Below are positions 1 to 7,806 of a stretch of DNA of 28,396 nucleotides, one piece after another (position 1 is the first letter of the stretch; each line of letters begins with the position of its first letter). The stretch comes from an uncultured Helcococcus sp. (lineage in GTDB: Bacteria; Bacillota; Clostridia; Tissierellales; Peptoniphilaceae): positions 1 through 28,396 of the forward strand of contig CALAZW010000050.1 of the NCBI GenBank assembly GCA_937926545.1. Reading direction: 5' to 3'. The notes under the pieces are model-generated. The model was not told the origin of the DNA and ran no database searches. It saw nothing but the letters and a program-made list of their open reading frames with translations. Position numbers and translations under genes: made by a program.

Positions 1-566
1 TTCTGATCAATAATACCAGCCTTATTTAAAGCTATTTCTTCCAGACTATCCCCCAAAACATTCATGTGATCATAGCCTATGTTCATAAGCAAGGATAAAA
101 TCTTCCTATCCATTATATTGGTGGCATCATAAAGACCTCCAACCCCTGCCTCCATTATGGCCACATCAACCCTTTCATCCCTAAAATAAAGGATGGCTAT
201 AAGGGTTAAAAGCTCAAAATACCTTAAGTTGATCCCCTGGCCATCCAGTTTTTCTATAAGGGGGCCTAACTCTTCCAAGTAGGCCTCCATTCTATGGTCT
301 TCTATGTTTTTATTGTCCAGTCTAATCCTCTCATTGATTTCCATCATATGGGGGCTGGTATAAAGCCCCACCCTAAGACCTGCTTCTATTAAAATATTAT
401 TTAAAAACTTGGCAGCTGATCCCTTGCCATTGGTCCCTGCCAGGTGGATAGTCCTAATATTTCTTTCAGGATGACCCAAAAGCTCCAAGGCCCTGGCCAT
501 ATTTCCCAACTGGTCATGGCGGGCATAGCCAACCCTGGTTTCCAAATATTTTTCAAATTCTTTCAT
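1..566 (-). CDS. folC: Folylpolyglutamate synthase / dihydrofolate synthase FolC, N-terminal part (cut by window edge)
   Basis: FolC adds glutamate to dihydropteroate or to folates with ATP, giving the polyglutamated cytosolic folate pool. Only the first 188 codons lie in the window; the rest runs off the left edge. My translation starts MKEFEKYLETRVGYARHDQL. It shows the Mur-ligase-type P-loop GTNGKGS at residues 44-50, then LYTSPHMMEINERIRL, which matches the family substrate loop. Further on are EAGVGGLYDATN (family form E-x-G-x-GG-x-x-DATN) and NIGYDHMNVLG with the conserved DH. The start ATG lies at 564-566, only 2 bases after the stop of the upstream HAD gene, so the two are probably co-transcribed and translationally coupled. 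The family assignment is firm. Whether the enzyme does one or both reactions cannot be judged from this part. Confidence 0.93.
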   Translation of the reverse strand, partial: MKEFEKYLETRVGYARHDQLGNMARALELLGHPERNIRTIHLAGTNGKGSAAKFLNNILIEAGLRVGLYTSPHMMEINERIRLDNKNIEDHRMEAYLEELGPLIEKLDGQGINLRYFELLTLIAILYFRDERVDVAIMEAGVGGLYDATNIMDRKILSLLMNIGYDHMNVLGDSLEEIALNKAGIIDQ

Positions 567-568
567 AA

Positions 569-1219
569 CTACATTATAGGCAAAAGCTCTGACCAATCAA
601 CTACATAATAGTCTGAAGCTTCTTCTATTTCCTCCCTGGAATACTGGCCGACCTTATCCTCCATAAAACAGACCTTCATGCCTGTTTCTTTGGCTGATTG
701 ACAAGCTGCTAAAAGATCATCAATTACTAAAATCCTAGCGGATTCAACTCCTTCATCTACAAGTATTCTGTCATAAAACTTTCTAGTTGACTTGCCATAC
801 TCCTGGTTGTCAGATGAATAAATAGCATCAAAATACTTATATAGGTCCAATCTTTCCATGGCCCTATCAAAATATCTCTTACTATTCATAGTACCCACAA
901 CCATTCTGATGTTTTTCTTTTTTAAGGCCTCTAAAAACTCTCTAGAATAAGGTTTATTATCCACCCTATGCTTGTAGGCATCAAGGGCTTTTTCGTCCCA
1001 GGCAGCTTCAATTTCTTGGGCTGTCATATCCAGCTTAAAAAGTTCTTGGGTATACTTGGCCCCTTCCTTCATTCCTAATCTGGCCAAATTAGCCAGGTAA
1101 TCATCCGGCATATCCAGGTTTCTTTCCTGGCAAAACTCTTGGTCTATTTCTATCCATAAATCATTGGAATCCAGTAGGGTTCCATCTAAATCAATTATTA
1201 CTAAGTCAAATTTATTCAT
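569..1219 (-). CDS. HAD-superfamily hydrolase (subfamily IA, beta-phosphoglucomutase-like)
   Basis: This is a 216-residue cytosolic phosphatase or phosphomutase of the haloacid dehalogenase superfamily. Motif I is DLDGT at residues 10-14, with Asp10 the expected nucleophile and Asp12 the acid/base. Motif II is the Thr/Ser in VVGTMNS, motif III the Lys in YGKSTRKFY, and motif IV the acidic pair in VIDDLLAA. The helical cap between motifs I and II (roughly residues 16-85) fits subfamily IA. The start has a good ribosome site (GAGGAG about 6 bases before the ATG). It lies between hydF (51 bp upstream) and folC (2 bp downstream), so it may be read with the hydrogenase maturation genes. Its substrate cannot be told from sequence; a phosphoglycolate-type or nucleotide phosphatase is possible. 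Confidence 0.85.
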   Translation of the reverse strand: MNKFDLVIIDLDGTLLDSNDLWIEIDQEFCQERNLDMPDDYLANLARLGMKEGAKYTQELFKLDMTAQEIEAAWDEKALDAYKHRVDNKPYSREFLEALKKKNIRMVVGTMNSKRYFDRAMERLDLYKYFDAIYSSDNQEYGKSTRKFYDRILVDEGVESARILVIDDLLAACQSAKETGMKVCFMEDKVGQYSREEIEEASDYYVVDWSELLPIM

Positions 1220-1270
1220 CTCTACTCCTCAAATAATATTTACTCTTCCATAATATCATCTGAAGATAAA

Positions 1271-2449
1271 TTAATCTATTCTATCCAAGATTCCTTCTAG
1301 GTAGGCCAGGGTCATACCATAATTGGTCATGGACACCTGGGCCTGTCTGGCCCTTTCCACCCTGCTTATCATCTGCCTTCTGTTAAACATACAGGCTCCA
1401 CAGTGGATGATCAAATCGTAGTCTTCCAGGTTCTTGGGAAAATCCCTCCCCCTGGTAAAGTCTATCTTATCCAGGCCATAGTTTTCCTTTAAAAGAGCTG
1501 GTATCTTAACCCTTCCTATGTCCTCTTCTATGGGGGCATGGGAACAGGCCTCAGCTATTAAAACCCTGGAATCCTTGTCCAGCTGGCCTAACTTTCTAGC
1601 CCCCTGGATAAAATATTTTTGGTCCCCCTTTACTCCAGCAAATAAGATGGAAAAGGAGGTTAAACTTACCTGGCTTGGAAGAATTTCATTTACCTCTTTA
1701 AAAACCTTGGAATCAGTTATTACAAGATCTGGCTTTTCTTTCATATTATCCAGGGCAAAGGCCAGGTTTTCAACCACTGTGGATACTACCACTGCCCTTT
1801 TATCTATAAGCTCCCTTATGGTTTGGACCTGGGGTAGGATAAGCCTACCCTTGGGAGCTGCCTTGTCCTGGGGCATAACCAAAAGAAAGGTCTTGCCCTC
1901 CAGGGATTTCTCTGGGAAAATATCCCTTTGATAGAAATCTTTTAAATCAGCTTTAAGCTGGTCTAGTAGACTATCTATCCCTTCCTTGGTAAGGGCTGAA
2001 AGCTCTATAATGGGCCTGGAAGAATAGTCTCTTATGGAGGAAATAACCTCCTTTTTATTTTCTATAATATCCAGCTTATTAAGGGCAAAGACATAGTTGA
2101 TCTTTTCTTCTTCCAAAAATTCAAGCCAAGTCTTATAACTATCATCCAACCTATCATCTAGGACCAAAATAGCATAGTCTGTCCTTTCTACCACTTTTTT
2201 TGAAGAAGCCACCCTCAAATGCCCCAGGCCTTCTTCCCCATCATCAAAACCTGCCGTATCTATAAAAACTACTGGACCTAGACCATGGATTTCCATGGCC
2301 TTATTTATAGGGTCTGTAGTCGTCCCCTTTTTAGCAGATACTATCGATACATCCTGGTCTGCCAAACTATTTAAGAGGCTGGACTTACCCACATTGGTCC
2401 TGCCAAAAATGGCTATGTGTATCCTATTTGAACTTGGTGTTTTATTCAT
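1271..2449 (-). CDS. hydF: [FeFe]-hydrogenase maturation GTPase HydF
   Basis: HydF is the GTPase scaffold on which the 2Fe subcluster of the [FeFe]-hydrogenase H-cluster is put together before transfer to HydA. The N-terminal GTPase domain has G1 GRTNVGKS (residues 16-23), G3 DTAG (64-67) and G4 NKLD (124-127). The middle part is the dimerisation domain. The C-terminal cluster domain carries the HydF ligand pattern C302-x-H304 and H349-C350-x-x-C353. The 392-residue length is normal for the family. It lies 8 bp after hydG in the order TM1266-like, hydE, hydG, hydF, so the whole H-cluster assembly set is one operon. No hydrogenase structural gene (hydA) is in the window. The identification is firm because both the GTPase motifs and the cluster ligands are present. 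Confidence 0.97.
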   Translation of the reverse strand: MNKTPSSNRIHIAIFGRTNVGKSSLLNSLADQDVSIVSAKKGTTTDPINKAMEIHGLGPVVFIDTAGFDDGEEGLGHLRVASSKKVVERTDYAILVLDDRLDDSYKTWLEFLEEEKINYVFALNKLDIIENKKEVISSIRDYSSRPIIELSALTKEGIDSLLDQLKADLKDFYQRDIFPEKSLEGKTFLLVMPQDKAAPKGRLILPQVQTIRELIDKRAVVVSTVVENLAFALDNMKEKPDLVITDSKVFKEVNEILPSQVSLTSFSILFAGVKGDQKYFIQGARKLGQLDKDSRVLIAEACSHAPIEEDIGRVKIPALLKENYGLDKIDFTRGRDFPKNLEDYDLIIHCGACMFNRRQMISRVERARQAQVSMTNYGMTLAYLEGILDRID

Positions 2450-2457
2450 AGCGCCTC

Positions 2458-3879
2458 CTAAAACCTAAAGTCTCTTTTCCCCTCTTCAATCATGGCCATT
2501 CTTTTTTCCACAAGGTCCCTAACCTCAGGCCTATCAATTTTTTCAAGCTCTCTTTCTATAAGTCCTTCTGCCTTTTTCTTGGTATCTGAAGAAGCATAGT
2601 CCATTAAAAATTCCTTTAAGGTCATTAGGGCATTGGGCTGGCAAACATTTCCTATTTGACCTGACTTGGCCAAGGGCATAAACCTATCTCCAGTCCTTCC
2701 CTCCCTATAGCAGGCCGTACAAAATGATGGTATATAGCCTAGGTCTATTAACCAATTTACTATTTCATCCAAGCTTCTGGTATCTTCCAAATCAAATTGC
2801 TCAGAGTTTTCACTGCCAACTTGCTCCTCTTCACTATAGCCTCCAACAGATGTCTTTGACCCTCCACTTAATTGACTCACACCAACTTCCAAGGCCTTTT
2901 CCCTGGTATCCTTGGTCTCTCTGGTGGAAATAATCATTCCTGTATAGGGAACAGCTATTCTAATGATTGAAACTATCTTGATGAAAATATCATCTGTTAT
3001 TCCCGCTTGAAAATCATCTGGATCTATATCATCTGCAGCCCTAACCCTAGGAACTGATATAGTATGAGGTCCCACCCCAAACCTTTCTTCCAAGTGTTCC
3101 TTATGCATTAGAAGGCCTACCAGGTCATAGCCATAATTATTAAGGCCAAACAAAACTCCTATGCCCACATCATCAATTCCAGCCTCCATGGCCCTATCCA
3201 TAGCCTCTGTATGGTAGCCATAGTTTGACTTGGGTCCTGTTGGGTGCATCTTTTCATAGTTTTCCTTGTGGTAGGTCTCTTGGAAAAGTACATAAGTACC
3301 AATTCCAGCCTCCTTCATCAACCTATAGTTTTCCACACTGGTTGCTGCCACATTAACATTTACCCTTCTAATATCCCCATTTTCATGTTTAATTGAATAG
3401 ATGGTTTTAATAGACTCCAACAAGTAGTCCATGGTATTTATTGTAGGGTGCTCTCCCATCTCCAAGGCTAATCTTTTATGGCCCATATCCTGTAGGGCTA
3501 TAACTTCATTTTTAATCTCTTCTTGACTTAATTTTCTCCTATTAATAGTCTTATTTTTCATATGGTAGGGACAATAAACACATCCATTTACACAATAATT
3601 TGACAGATATAAAGGAGCAAACATAACTATCCTCTTGCCATAGATTCTTTCCTTGATGGCCTTGGCTATCTTAAATATCTCTTCATTGACCCTAGGATCC
3701 TTACAAAACAAAAGAACTGCAGCCTCTCTGTGGTCCAGGCCCTCTTCCCTTCTAGCCTTAGCCAAAAGCTTTTCTATCAAATCCATATTGGAAGCATTTT
3801 CTCTTCCATAATCCAGACTTTCCAATATTTCCTTGTGGTTAATAAATTCTTCCGCCTTAATTGACGCCTTATTGTACAT
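2458..3879 (-). CDS. hydG: [FeFe]-hydrogenase maturation radical SAM enzyme HydG (tyrosine lyase)
   Basis: HydG cleaves tyrosine with S-adenosylmethionine chemistry to give p-cresol, CO and cyanide, which become ligands of the H-cluster iron. The 473-residue protein has the radical SAM motif C96-x3-C100-x2-C103 (CVNGCVYC). The C-terminal second cluster site, typical of HydG and absent from the related thiamine enzyme ThiH, is C387-x2-C390 (CTACYREGRTGDRFM) and C413. Having both sites separates it clearly from ThiH. The start ATG follows the hydE stop by 1 bp, implying translational coupling. Nothing looks broken. Confidence 0.97.
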   Translation of the reverse strand: MYNKASIKAEEFINHKEILESLDYGRENASNMDLIEKLLAKARREEGLDHREAAVLLFCKDPRVNEEIFKIAKAIKERIYGKRIVMFAPLYLSNYCVNGCVYCPYHMKNKTINRRKLSQEEIKNEVIALQDMGHKRLALEMGEHPTINTMDYLLESIKTIYSIKHENGDIRRVNVNVAATSVENYRLMKEAGIGTYVLFQETYHKENYEKMHPTGPKSNYGYHTEAMDRAMEAGIDDVGIGVLFGLNNYGYDLVGLLMHKEHLEERFGVGPHTISVPRVRAADDIDPDDFQAGITDDIFIKIVSIIRIAVPYTGMIISTRETKDTREKALEVGVSQLSGGSKTSVGGYSEEEQVGSENSEQFDLEDTRSLDEIVNWLIDLGYIPSFCTACYREGRTGDRFMPLAKSGQIGNVCQPNALMTLKEFLMDYASSDTKKKAEGLIERELEKIDRPEVRDLVEKRMAMIEEGKRDFRF

Positions 3880-3880
3880 A

Positions 3881-4963
3881 TTATTTCTCCTTTAGCTTAC
3901 TATCTCCTCTGGACATATCTATTTCATATCCAATTTGCAACAAACTATCCTTAAGGCTATCTATGTATTCCATTGCCTCCTGACCTGAAGACAATTTATT
4001 GTCGTATAAGTCATACTTCTTTCTATGTTTTTGTGGAGTTAAATTTGGCATTATAACATTGGCCCCTGCCCTAATGGCCCTAAATCTGGACTTTTCATCC
4101 TTGGTGGCCAGGGAGGTGGTCGCCGGTAAAAGACAGCCTGGAAACATCAATCTTAAAATGGCCAGTAGCTTAATCGTCTTTATGGCATCTCCTGAAGGAT
4201 GGTCTTTGTAGATACTTTCCTTATGGGCTATGAAGGGGCCTATGCCTATCATCTCTGGCCTTAACTTTTGTAAAAACCTTAAGTCTTCAAGAAGGTCCTG
4301 GTCATCTTGGCCCGGAGCCCCCACCATAAAGCCTGAACCAGTCTGGATACCTAAACTTTTAAACCTATAAAGATTGGCCTTTCTTTTATCCAAACTCTGG
4401 TCTAGGGGGTGAAGTTTAGAAAAAAGTTCTTCTGAAGCCGCCTCATGCCTTAAAAGATACCTGTCAAGTCCCTCATCTCTTAGTCTTTCTATAAGGTCTT
4501 CTTCCAAGACTCCCAGGGATAGGGTTAGGGCCTTGTCTGGATACTTTTTCTTAATCTCTCTTACCAGATAGAGAATTTTTTCTTCTGTAAAATAAGGATC
4601 CTCCCCTCCCTGGAGCACAAAGGTAGAAAAACCTCTACTAGCCCCTTGATCAACTGCTTCAAGGATTTCTTTTTCACTTAATCTATACCTTTCCACCTGG
4701 CTATTTCCAGCCCTTATACCACAGTAGTTACAGTTTTTCCCACATATATTGGATATTTCTATAAGTCCTCTTAGATAGACCCTTCTACCATAGATTTCAT
4801 CTCTTACCCTGCCAGCCCTGGCCTCTAAATAAGTCTGGTTGGCCTGGTCCTGGTCTTTTAACAGCTCTAAAAACTCCCCATCTGATAGGTTTTTTTCTAG
4901 CTCTAGCCTATCTATCAGGTCTCTTATCCTATTTCTTTGAATACATGGTTTTTGCTTGTACAT
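3881..4963 (-). CDS. hydE: [FeFe]-hydrogenase maturation radical SAM enzyme HydE
   Basis: HydE is a radical SAM enzyme of H-cluster assembly, now thought to act on a cysteine-bound Fe(CO)2CN synthon from HydG. The cluster motif is C74-x3-C78-x2-C81 (CGKNCNYC). The fold is the BioB/PylB-like TIM barrel, with FVLQGGEDPYF and SGFMVGAPGQ in the expected places. The 360-residue length is normal. The C-terminal cysteines that bind an optional second cluster in some HydE proteins are not seen. The ATG at 4963 lies inside the preceding TM1266-like gene, overlapping it by 35 bp, with GGGG about 10 bases upstream. This strong overlap suggests coupled translation. A later start is possible, since the first 10 or so residues are not family-conserved. 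Confidence 0.96.
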   Translation of the reverse strand: MYKQKPCIQRNRIRDLIDRLELEKNLSDGEFLELLKDQDQANQTYLEARAGRVRDEIYGRRVYLRGLIEISNICGKNCNYCGIRAGNSQVERYRLSEKEILEAVDQGASRGFSTFVLQGGEDPYFTEEKILYLVREIKKKYPDKALTLSLGVLEEDLIERLRDEGLDRYLLRHEAASEELFSKLHPLDQSLDKRKANLYRFKSLGIQTGSGFMVGAPGQDDQDLLEDLRFLQKLRPEMIGIGPFIAHKESIYKDHPSGDAIKTIKLLAILRLMFPGCLLPATTSLATKDEKSRFRAIRAGANVIMPNLTPQKHRKKYDLYDNKLSSGQEAMEYIDSLKDSLLQIGYEIDMSRGDSKLKEK

Positions 4964-5174
4964 TTTCTATCATCCCCAGTTTACCGCTCAGGGCGGAAAT
5001 TATATTATTTGGTCCATCCACTATTAGGGATATGATGCTTATGTCCCTTCTAGGATAGGGAATCCCCATCCTGCCTATTATGTAGTCACCATAGTCATGT
5101 AAAAGGTCATTTACCTTATTTACACAGTCCCTGTCTTCTATTATTATGCTTATAACTGCCAGCCTATCTTCCAT
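4929..5174 (-). CDS. TM1266-family small protein (putative iron-only hydrogenase system regulator)
   Basis: This is an ACT-like ferredoxin-fold protein of 81 residues. It resembles the Thermotoga TM1266 family, often found with hydEFG and named a putative hydrogenase regulator; its biochemical role is unproven. Family-like stretches are the N-terminal MEDRLAVISIIIEDR, the middle VNDLLHDYG and ALSGKLGMIENVQAKT near the end. I place the start at 5174 because GGAGG lies 5 bases upstream of that ATG. The ATG 12 bases further up falls at the ribosome site itself and against the terminator T-run. It is the first gene of the hyd maturation operon and sits directly behind an attenuator-like leader. 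It overlaps hydE by 35 bp. Confidence 0.85.
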   Translation of the reverse strand: MEDRLAVISIIIEDRDCVNKVNDLLHDYGDYIIGRMGIPYPRRDISIISLIVDGPNNIISALSGKLGMIENVQAKTMYSKK

Positions 5175-5186
5175 ATTTTCCTCCAT

Positions 5187-5209
5187 AAAAAAAGCTCGCT
5201 AAAAGCGAG
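5187..5209 (-). terminator. Rho-independent terminator in the hyd operon leader
   Basis: Read on the minus strand, CTCGCT-TTT-AGCGAG forms a 6-bp hairpin and is followed by C and seven T. The T-run ends only 12 bases before the chosen start of the TM1266-like gene, so the terminator stops transcription into the operon rather than after a gene. It is paired with an alternative hairpin that would use its 5' arm (see the leader). Confidence 0.8.
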
Positions 5210-5263
5210 TTATCCTCTCGCCTTCTCAGTCGGGTCTTCCCTCTTGGTCAGGATCGATATCCT
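5195..5263 (-). promoter_or_regulatory. Attenuator-like leader RNA in front of the hydrogenase maturation operon
   Basis: Three further pairings can be drawn on the minus strand upstream of the terminator. AGGAT-ATCG-ATCCT is at 5263-5250 and GGG-AAGA-CCC at 5241-5232. An 8-bp stem AAGGCGAG/CTCGCTTT (one G-T pair) has loop AGGATAA and spans about 5224-5202. The last stem uses the whole 5' arm of the terminator, so the two cannot form together: the antiterminator/terminator layout of a riboswitch or protein-controlled attenuator. The loop AGGAT could also pair with ATCCT of the first hairpin, giving a pseudoknot. I do not recognise a known riboswitch class. The leader follows the MATE stop codon by about 15 bp. 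The pairings are seen; the regulatory role is inferred. Confidence 0.55.
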
Positions 5264-5278
5264 TAATTTAATTTTATA

Positions 5279-6631
5279 TTAAACTCTCTTATATTTCCAC
5301 TCCCCTTTTAAGTAATAATAGTAGAGTATGATAAAATCAAAAACTTCTGCTATTAGATAGGTCAGCCAAACATAATTAATATTCTTGTCTAAAACCAGGA
5401 CAAATAAATATAAAAGAGGAATTTGCACCAACCATCTGGCCACAATACTGGCCACCAAAATAGGCCTATTATAACCAGAACCTGTAAACAATACAGCCCG
5501 GCCAAAAATAAAGCCTCCTATAATTAAGGCTGGACTGGCATACCTTATCATGTCCACTCCAACTTCTATTACCTGCCTATCATCTATAAAAACCTTCATG
5601 ATCTCTTGGGCATAGATAAAACTAAGGCCCACTACCAAGGACATTATAAGTAAATTTAAATAGGAAGCCACCCTTCCAATGGCCTCAGCCTCTTCCAGGT
5701 CATCCTGGCCTAGATACTTACCCACCAGGGCAGAACCTCCCATCATAAATCCATAGACTGGCATAAAGGCCAAACCAAAGACCTTCATTCCTATCCCTGC
5801 AGCCGATACAGCTGATGTTCCATAAACGGTGACAAACTTCAATAGTATGGCTCCTGACAAATATCTAAAAAGAACCTCCACTCCTGATGGTAGTCCTATA
5901 ATCAAAAGATCCTTATCTATGGACCAGTCCAGGCTAAAGATTCCCCTTAAGCTAAGCTTAAAGGTCTTTTCCTTTCTAATCAGAAGAAAGATTGCGAAAA
6001 TAAAGGAGACGCTAATGGATATGACAGTGGCTACTGCAGCTCCATAAACTCCCATATTAAAGCCCTTCAAACTGGTACCTGGTATGGTTTCAAACATTAG
6101 AATAGGGTCTAAAACAATGTTTATAAGGGTGGATAAAACCATTATATACATGGGTGTCTTAGAATCTTCTGTAGTCCTAAAAATAGTATTTACCGAATAG
6201 GACATAAAGAGAATAGGAAGGAAAAATGTCCTTATATAGCCATAGTCCAAGGCCAGCTTGATAACTTCAGGATCCTTGGAAAAAATTCTCATCATGGGCT
6301 CTAGAAAAATATAAAGTAAAAGGGCTGAAATCATCCCAACCAGGGTTTTAAATCCCAGGGTTTGCTCAGCTATTCTTCCTAGTTTTTCATGGTCCTCCCT
6401 CCCATAGGCCTGGGAGAGCATGGACACAGATGAGCTTCCTATAACCTCATTAAATACTGTGAAAATCCAAAAGGCTACTGAGTAAATAGTAACTGCCGCT
6501 GTGGCCTCCTTGGATATACGGCCTACCCAGGCCATATCTACAATGTCATAAACACTTTGCAGGGCGAAGGCTATCATGGTTGGGTAGGATAAACTCCAAA
6601 GCCTTCTGGTCTGCTTGCTATACTTCTTCAT
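5279..6631 (-). CDS. MATE-family efflux transporter
   Basis: This 450-residue polytopic inner-membrane protein has about 12 hydrophobic segments. It resembles the MATE (multidrug and toxic compound extrusion) family, which exports cationic or aromatic compounds using a Na+ or H+ gradient. The N-terminal LSYPTMIAFALQSVYDIVDM matches the first MATE helix, and the two halves repeat the fold; the second half begins near IIGLPSGVEVLFRYLSGAIL. The start ATG has an AGGAG site upstream. It follows the EEP gene by 8 bp on the same strand, so the two are likely one transcript. Substrate is unknown. The hyd leader begins just after its stop codon, so read-through from this gene could feed the attenuator. 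Confidence 0.88.
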   Translation of the reverse strand: MKKYSKQTRRLWSLSYPTMIAFALQSVYDIVDMAWVGRISKEATAAVTIYSVAFWIFTVFNEVIGSSSVSMLSQAYGREDHEKLGRIAEQTLGFKTLVGMISALLLYIFLEPMMRIFSKDPEVIKLALDYGYIRTFFLPILFMSYSVNTIFRTTEDSKTPMYIMVLSTLINIVLDPILMFETIPGTSLKGFNMGVYGAAVATVISISVSFIFAIFLLIRKEKTFKLSLRGIFSLDWSIDKDLLIIGLPSGVEVLFRYLSGAILLKFVTVYGTSAVSAAGIGMKVFGLAFMPVYGFMMGGSALVGKYLGQDDLEEAEAIGRVASYLNLLIMSLVVGLSFIYAQEIMKVFIDDRQVIEVGVDMIRYASPALIIGGFIFGRAVLFTGSGYNRPILVASIVARWLVQIPLLYLFVLVLDKNINYVWLTYLIAEVFDFIILYYYYLKGEWKYKRV

Positions 6632-6639
6632 AAAATCTC

Positions 6640-7686
6640 CTAATCTAACTTGAAGGTCATCCTGATAGGATTATGGTCTGAATACCTATAATCCTCTTTT
6701 ATAACTCCCACTTCCTCCACGGAAACATTGGGACTTAAAAGAAAACCATCAATATAATACTGTAAAAACTCCTCGCTTCCATCATAGGCCTGGTGAAGGG
6801 ATCTACAGGTAGGATTTTCCTTATCCACTCCAAAGCTAAAGTCCTCACCCACATCATCCAAAGCCAACTTTTTAGGCTCCCAGAAATCCTTGTTTTCATT
6901 TTTAAACCTGTCTTCTATACCTGGTAATAGTTGATTGAAATCTCCACCAGCTATAACATAATCGCCTTTTTGGTACTTTTCTTCCATAAAGTCTACCAAC
7001 TGCTTGGTCTGGATTTTTCTACCATCCCCCTCATCATAGGCATCCATATGTAGATTTACCATGTGAAGCATTTTATCACTTCCAGCTATCTTATAGGAAT
7101 TTACCAAAAGCCCCCTATTTAAGTTGGCTATCTTGGTAGGCCAGCTAAAGGGATTGTATAAATCATATCTTTGGGCATCTTCTATTTTGGCCTTGGACAT
7201 GGTCATAAGTCCCGACTGGATAGATCCCATGGTAGGTAGAGGATAGGGTACATAAAGCACCTTATAGTTATAAGTAAAAGACTTGTTATAGTCGCTATTT
7301 AAATATTCAACCTGGTTTATCTTATAGGTCCTAGATGACTTTTCATCTACTTCCTGTAAAAGATAAAAATCAGAATCCAGCTCCTTTAAAAGACCTCCTA
7401 TACCATCCAGGTTTTCTTCCACCTGGTCCCTGCTATCAGGTCTAACCTTACTTCCTCCATCCATGAAGAAATCCATACTGGAATCTAAACCTGCATAACC
7501 TATATTAAAGCTGGTCACACTATAGCTTTGGTCTAAATTTATAAGTTCATCCCTGTCATTGGCATATATTTTAGCCGGTTCTATAGGCTTAGGATTATAA
7601 AAACTAAGAGTTAAAACCAAGATAAAAGATGCCATCACTATTAAAACAAATAAAAGAATCTTTGATAAAAATTTTACTACTTTCAT
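6640..7686 (-). CDS. Membrane-anchored endonuclease/exonuclease/phosphatase (EEP) family protein
   Basis: This 348-residue protein has a hydrophobic N-terminal helix (about residues 8-28) that anchors or exports it, then an EEP (DNase I-like) domain. Family residues visible are the Asn in SFNIGY (61), Glu in LQEVDE (112), His in NLHMD (213), Asp and Asn in GGDFNQ (249, 251) and the terminal SDHNP (Asp337, His338). The catalytic set is therefore complete. The fold is shared by nucleases, sphingomyelinases and inositol phosphatases; an extracytoplasmic location makes a phosphodiesterase on lipid or extracellular substrates plausible, but this is inference. I chose the second ATG because GGAGGTG lies 3 bases before it; the ATG 12 bases upstream has no ribosome site. 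The MATE gene follows by 8 bp. Confidence 0.82.
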   Translation of the reverse strand: MKVVKFLSKILLFVLIVMASFILVLTLSFYNPKPIEPAKIYANDRDELINLDQSYSVTSFNIGYAGLDSSMDFFMDGGSKVRPDSRDQVEENLDGIGGLLKELDSDFYLLQEVDEKSSRTYKINQVEYLNSDYNKSFTYNYKVLYVPYPLPTMGSIQSGLMTMSKAKIEDAQRYDLYNPFSWPTKIANLNRGLLVNSYKIAGSDKMLHMVNLHMDAYDEGDGRKIQTKQLVDFMEEKYQKGDYVIAGGDFNQLLPGIEDRFKNENKDFWEPKKLALDDVGEDFSFGVDKENPTCRSLHQAYDGSEEFLQYYIDGFLLSPNVSVEEVGVIKEDYRYSDHNPIRMTFKLD

Positions 7687-7764
7687 AAACACCTCCATAC
7701 AATAATTTTAGCATATCTAATTATTTATTTATATTTTTGTATAATAGATTTTAAAAACTAATTG

Positions 7765-7773
7765 TGCTATAAT
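7765..7773 (+). promoter_or_regulatory. Extended -10 promoter for the lipoprotein gene
   Basis: TGCTATAAT is a perfect extended -10 element, with no clear -35 at 17 bp. It lies 33 bases before the ATG of the lipoprotein gene, whose ribosome site AGGAGG begins at about 7796. Confidence 0.6.
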
Positions 7774-7806
7774 CAAAAACGTTGACAATAAATATAGGAG
7801 GCAATT

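Noticed and set aside
1518..1931. Plus-strand open frame inside hydF
   Set aside because: It is antisense to a well-supported gene with intact GTPase and cluster motifs, has no family-like protein sequence and no convincing ribosome site.
5187..5278. TPP riboswitch reading of the hyd leader
   Set aside because: CTGAGA and GGATAA occur, but the conserved order and the other TPP core elements are missing, and no thiamine gene follows.
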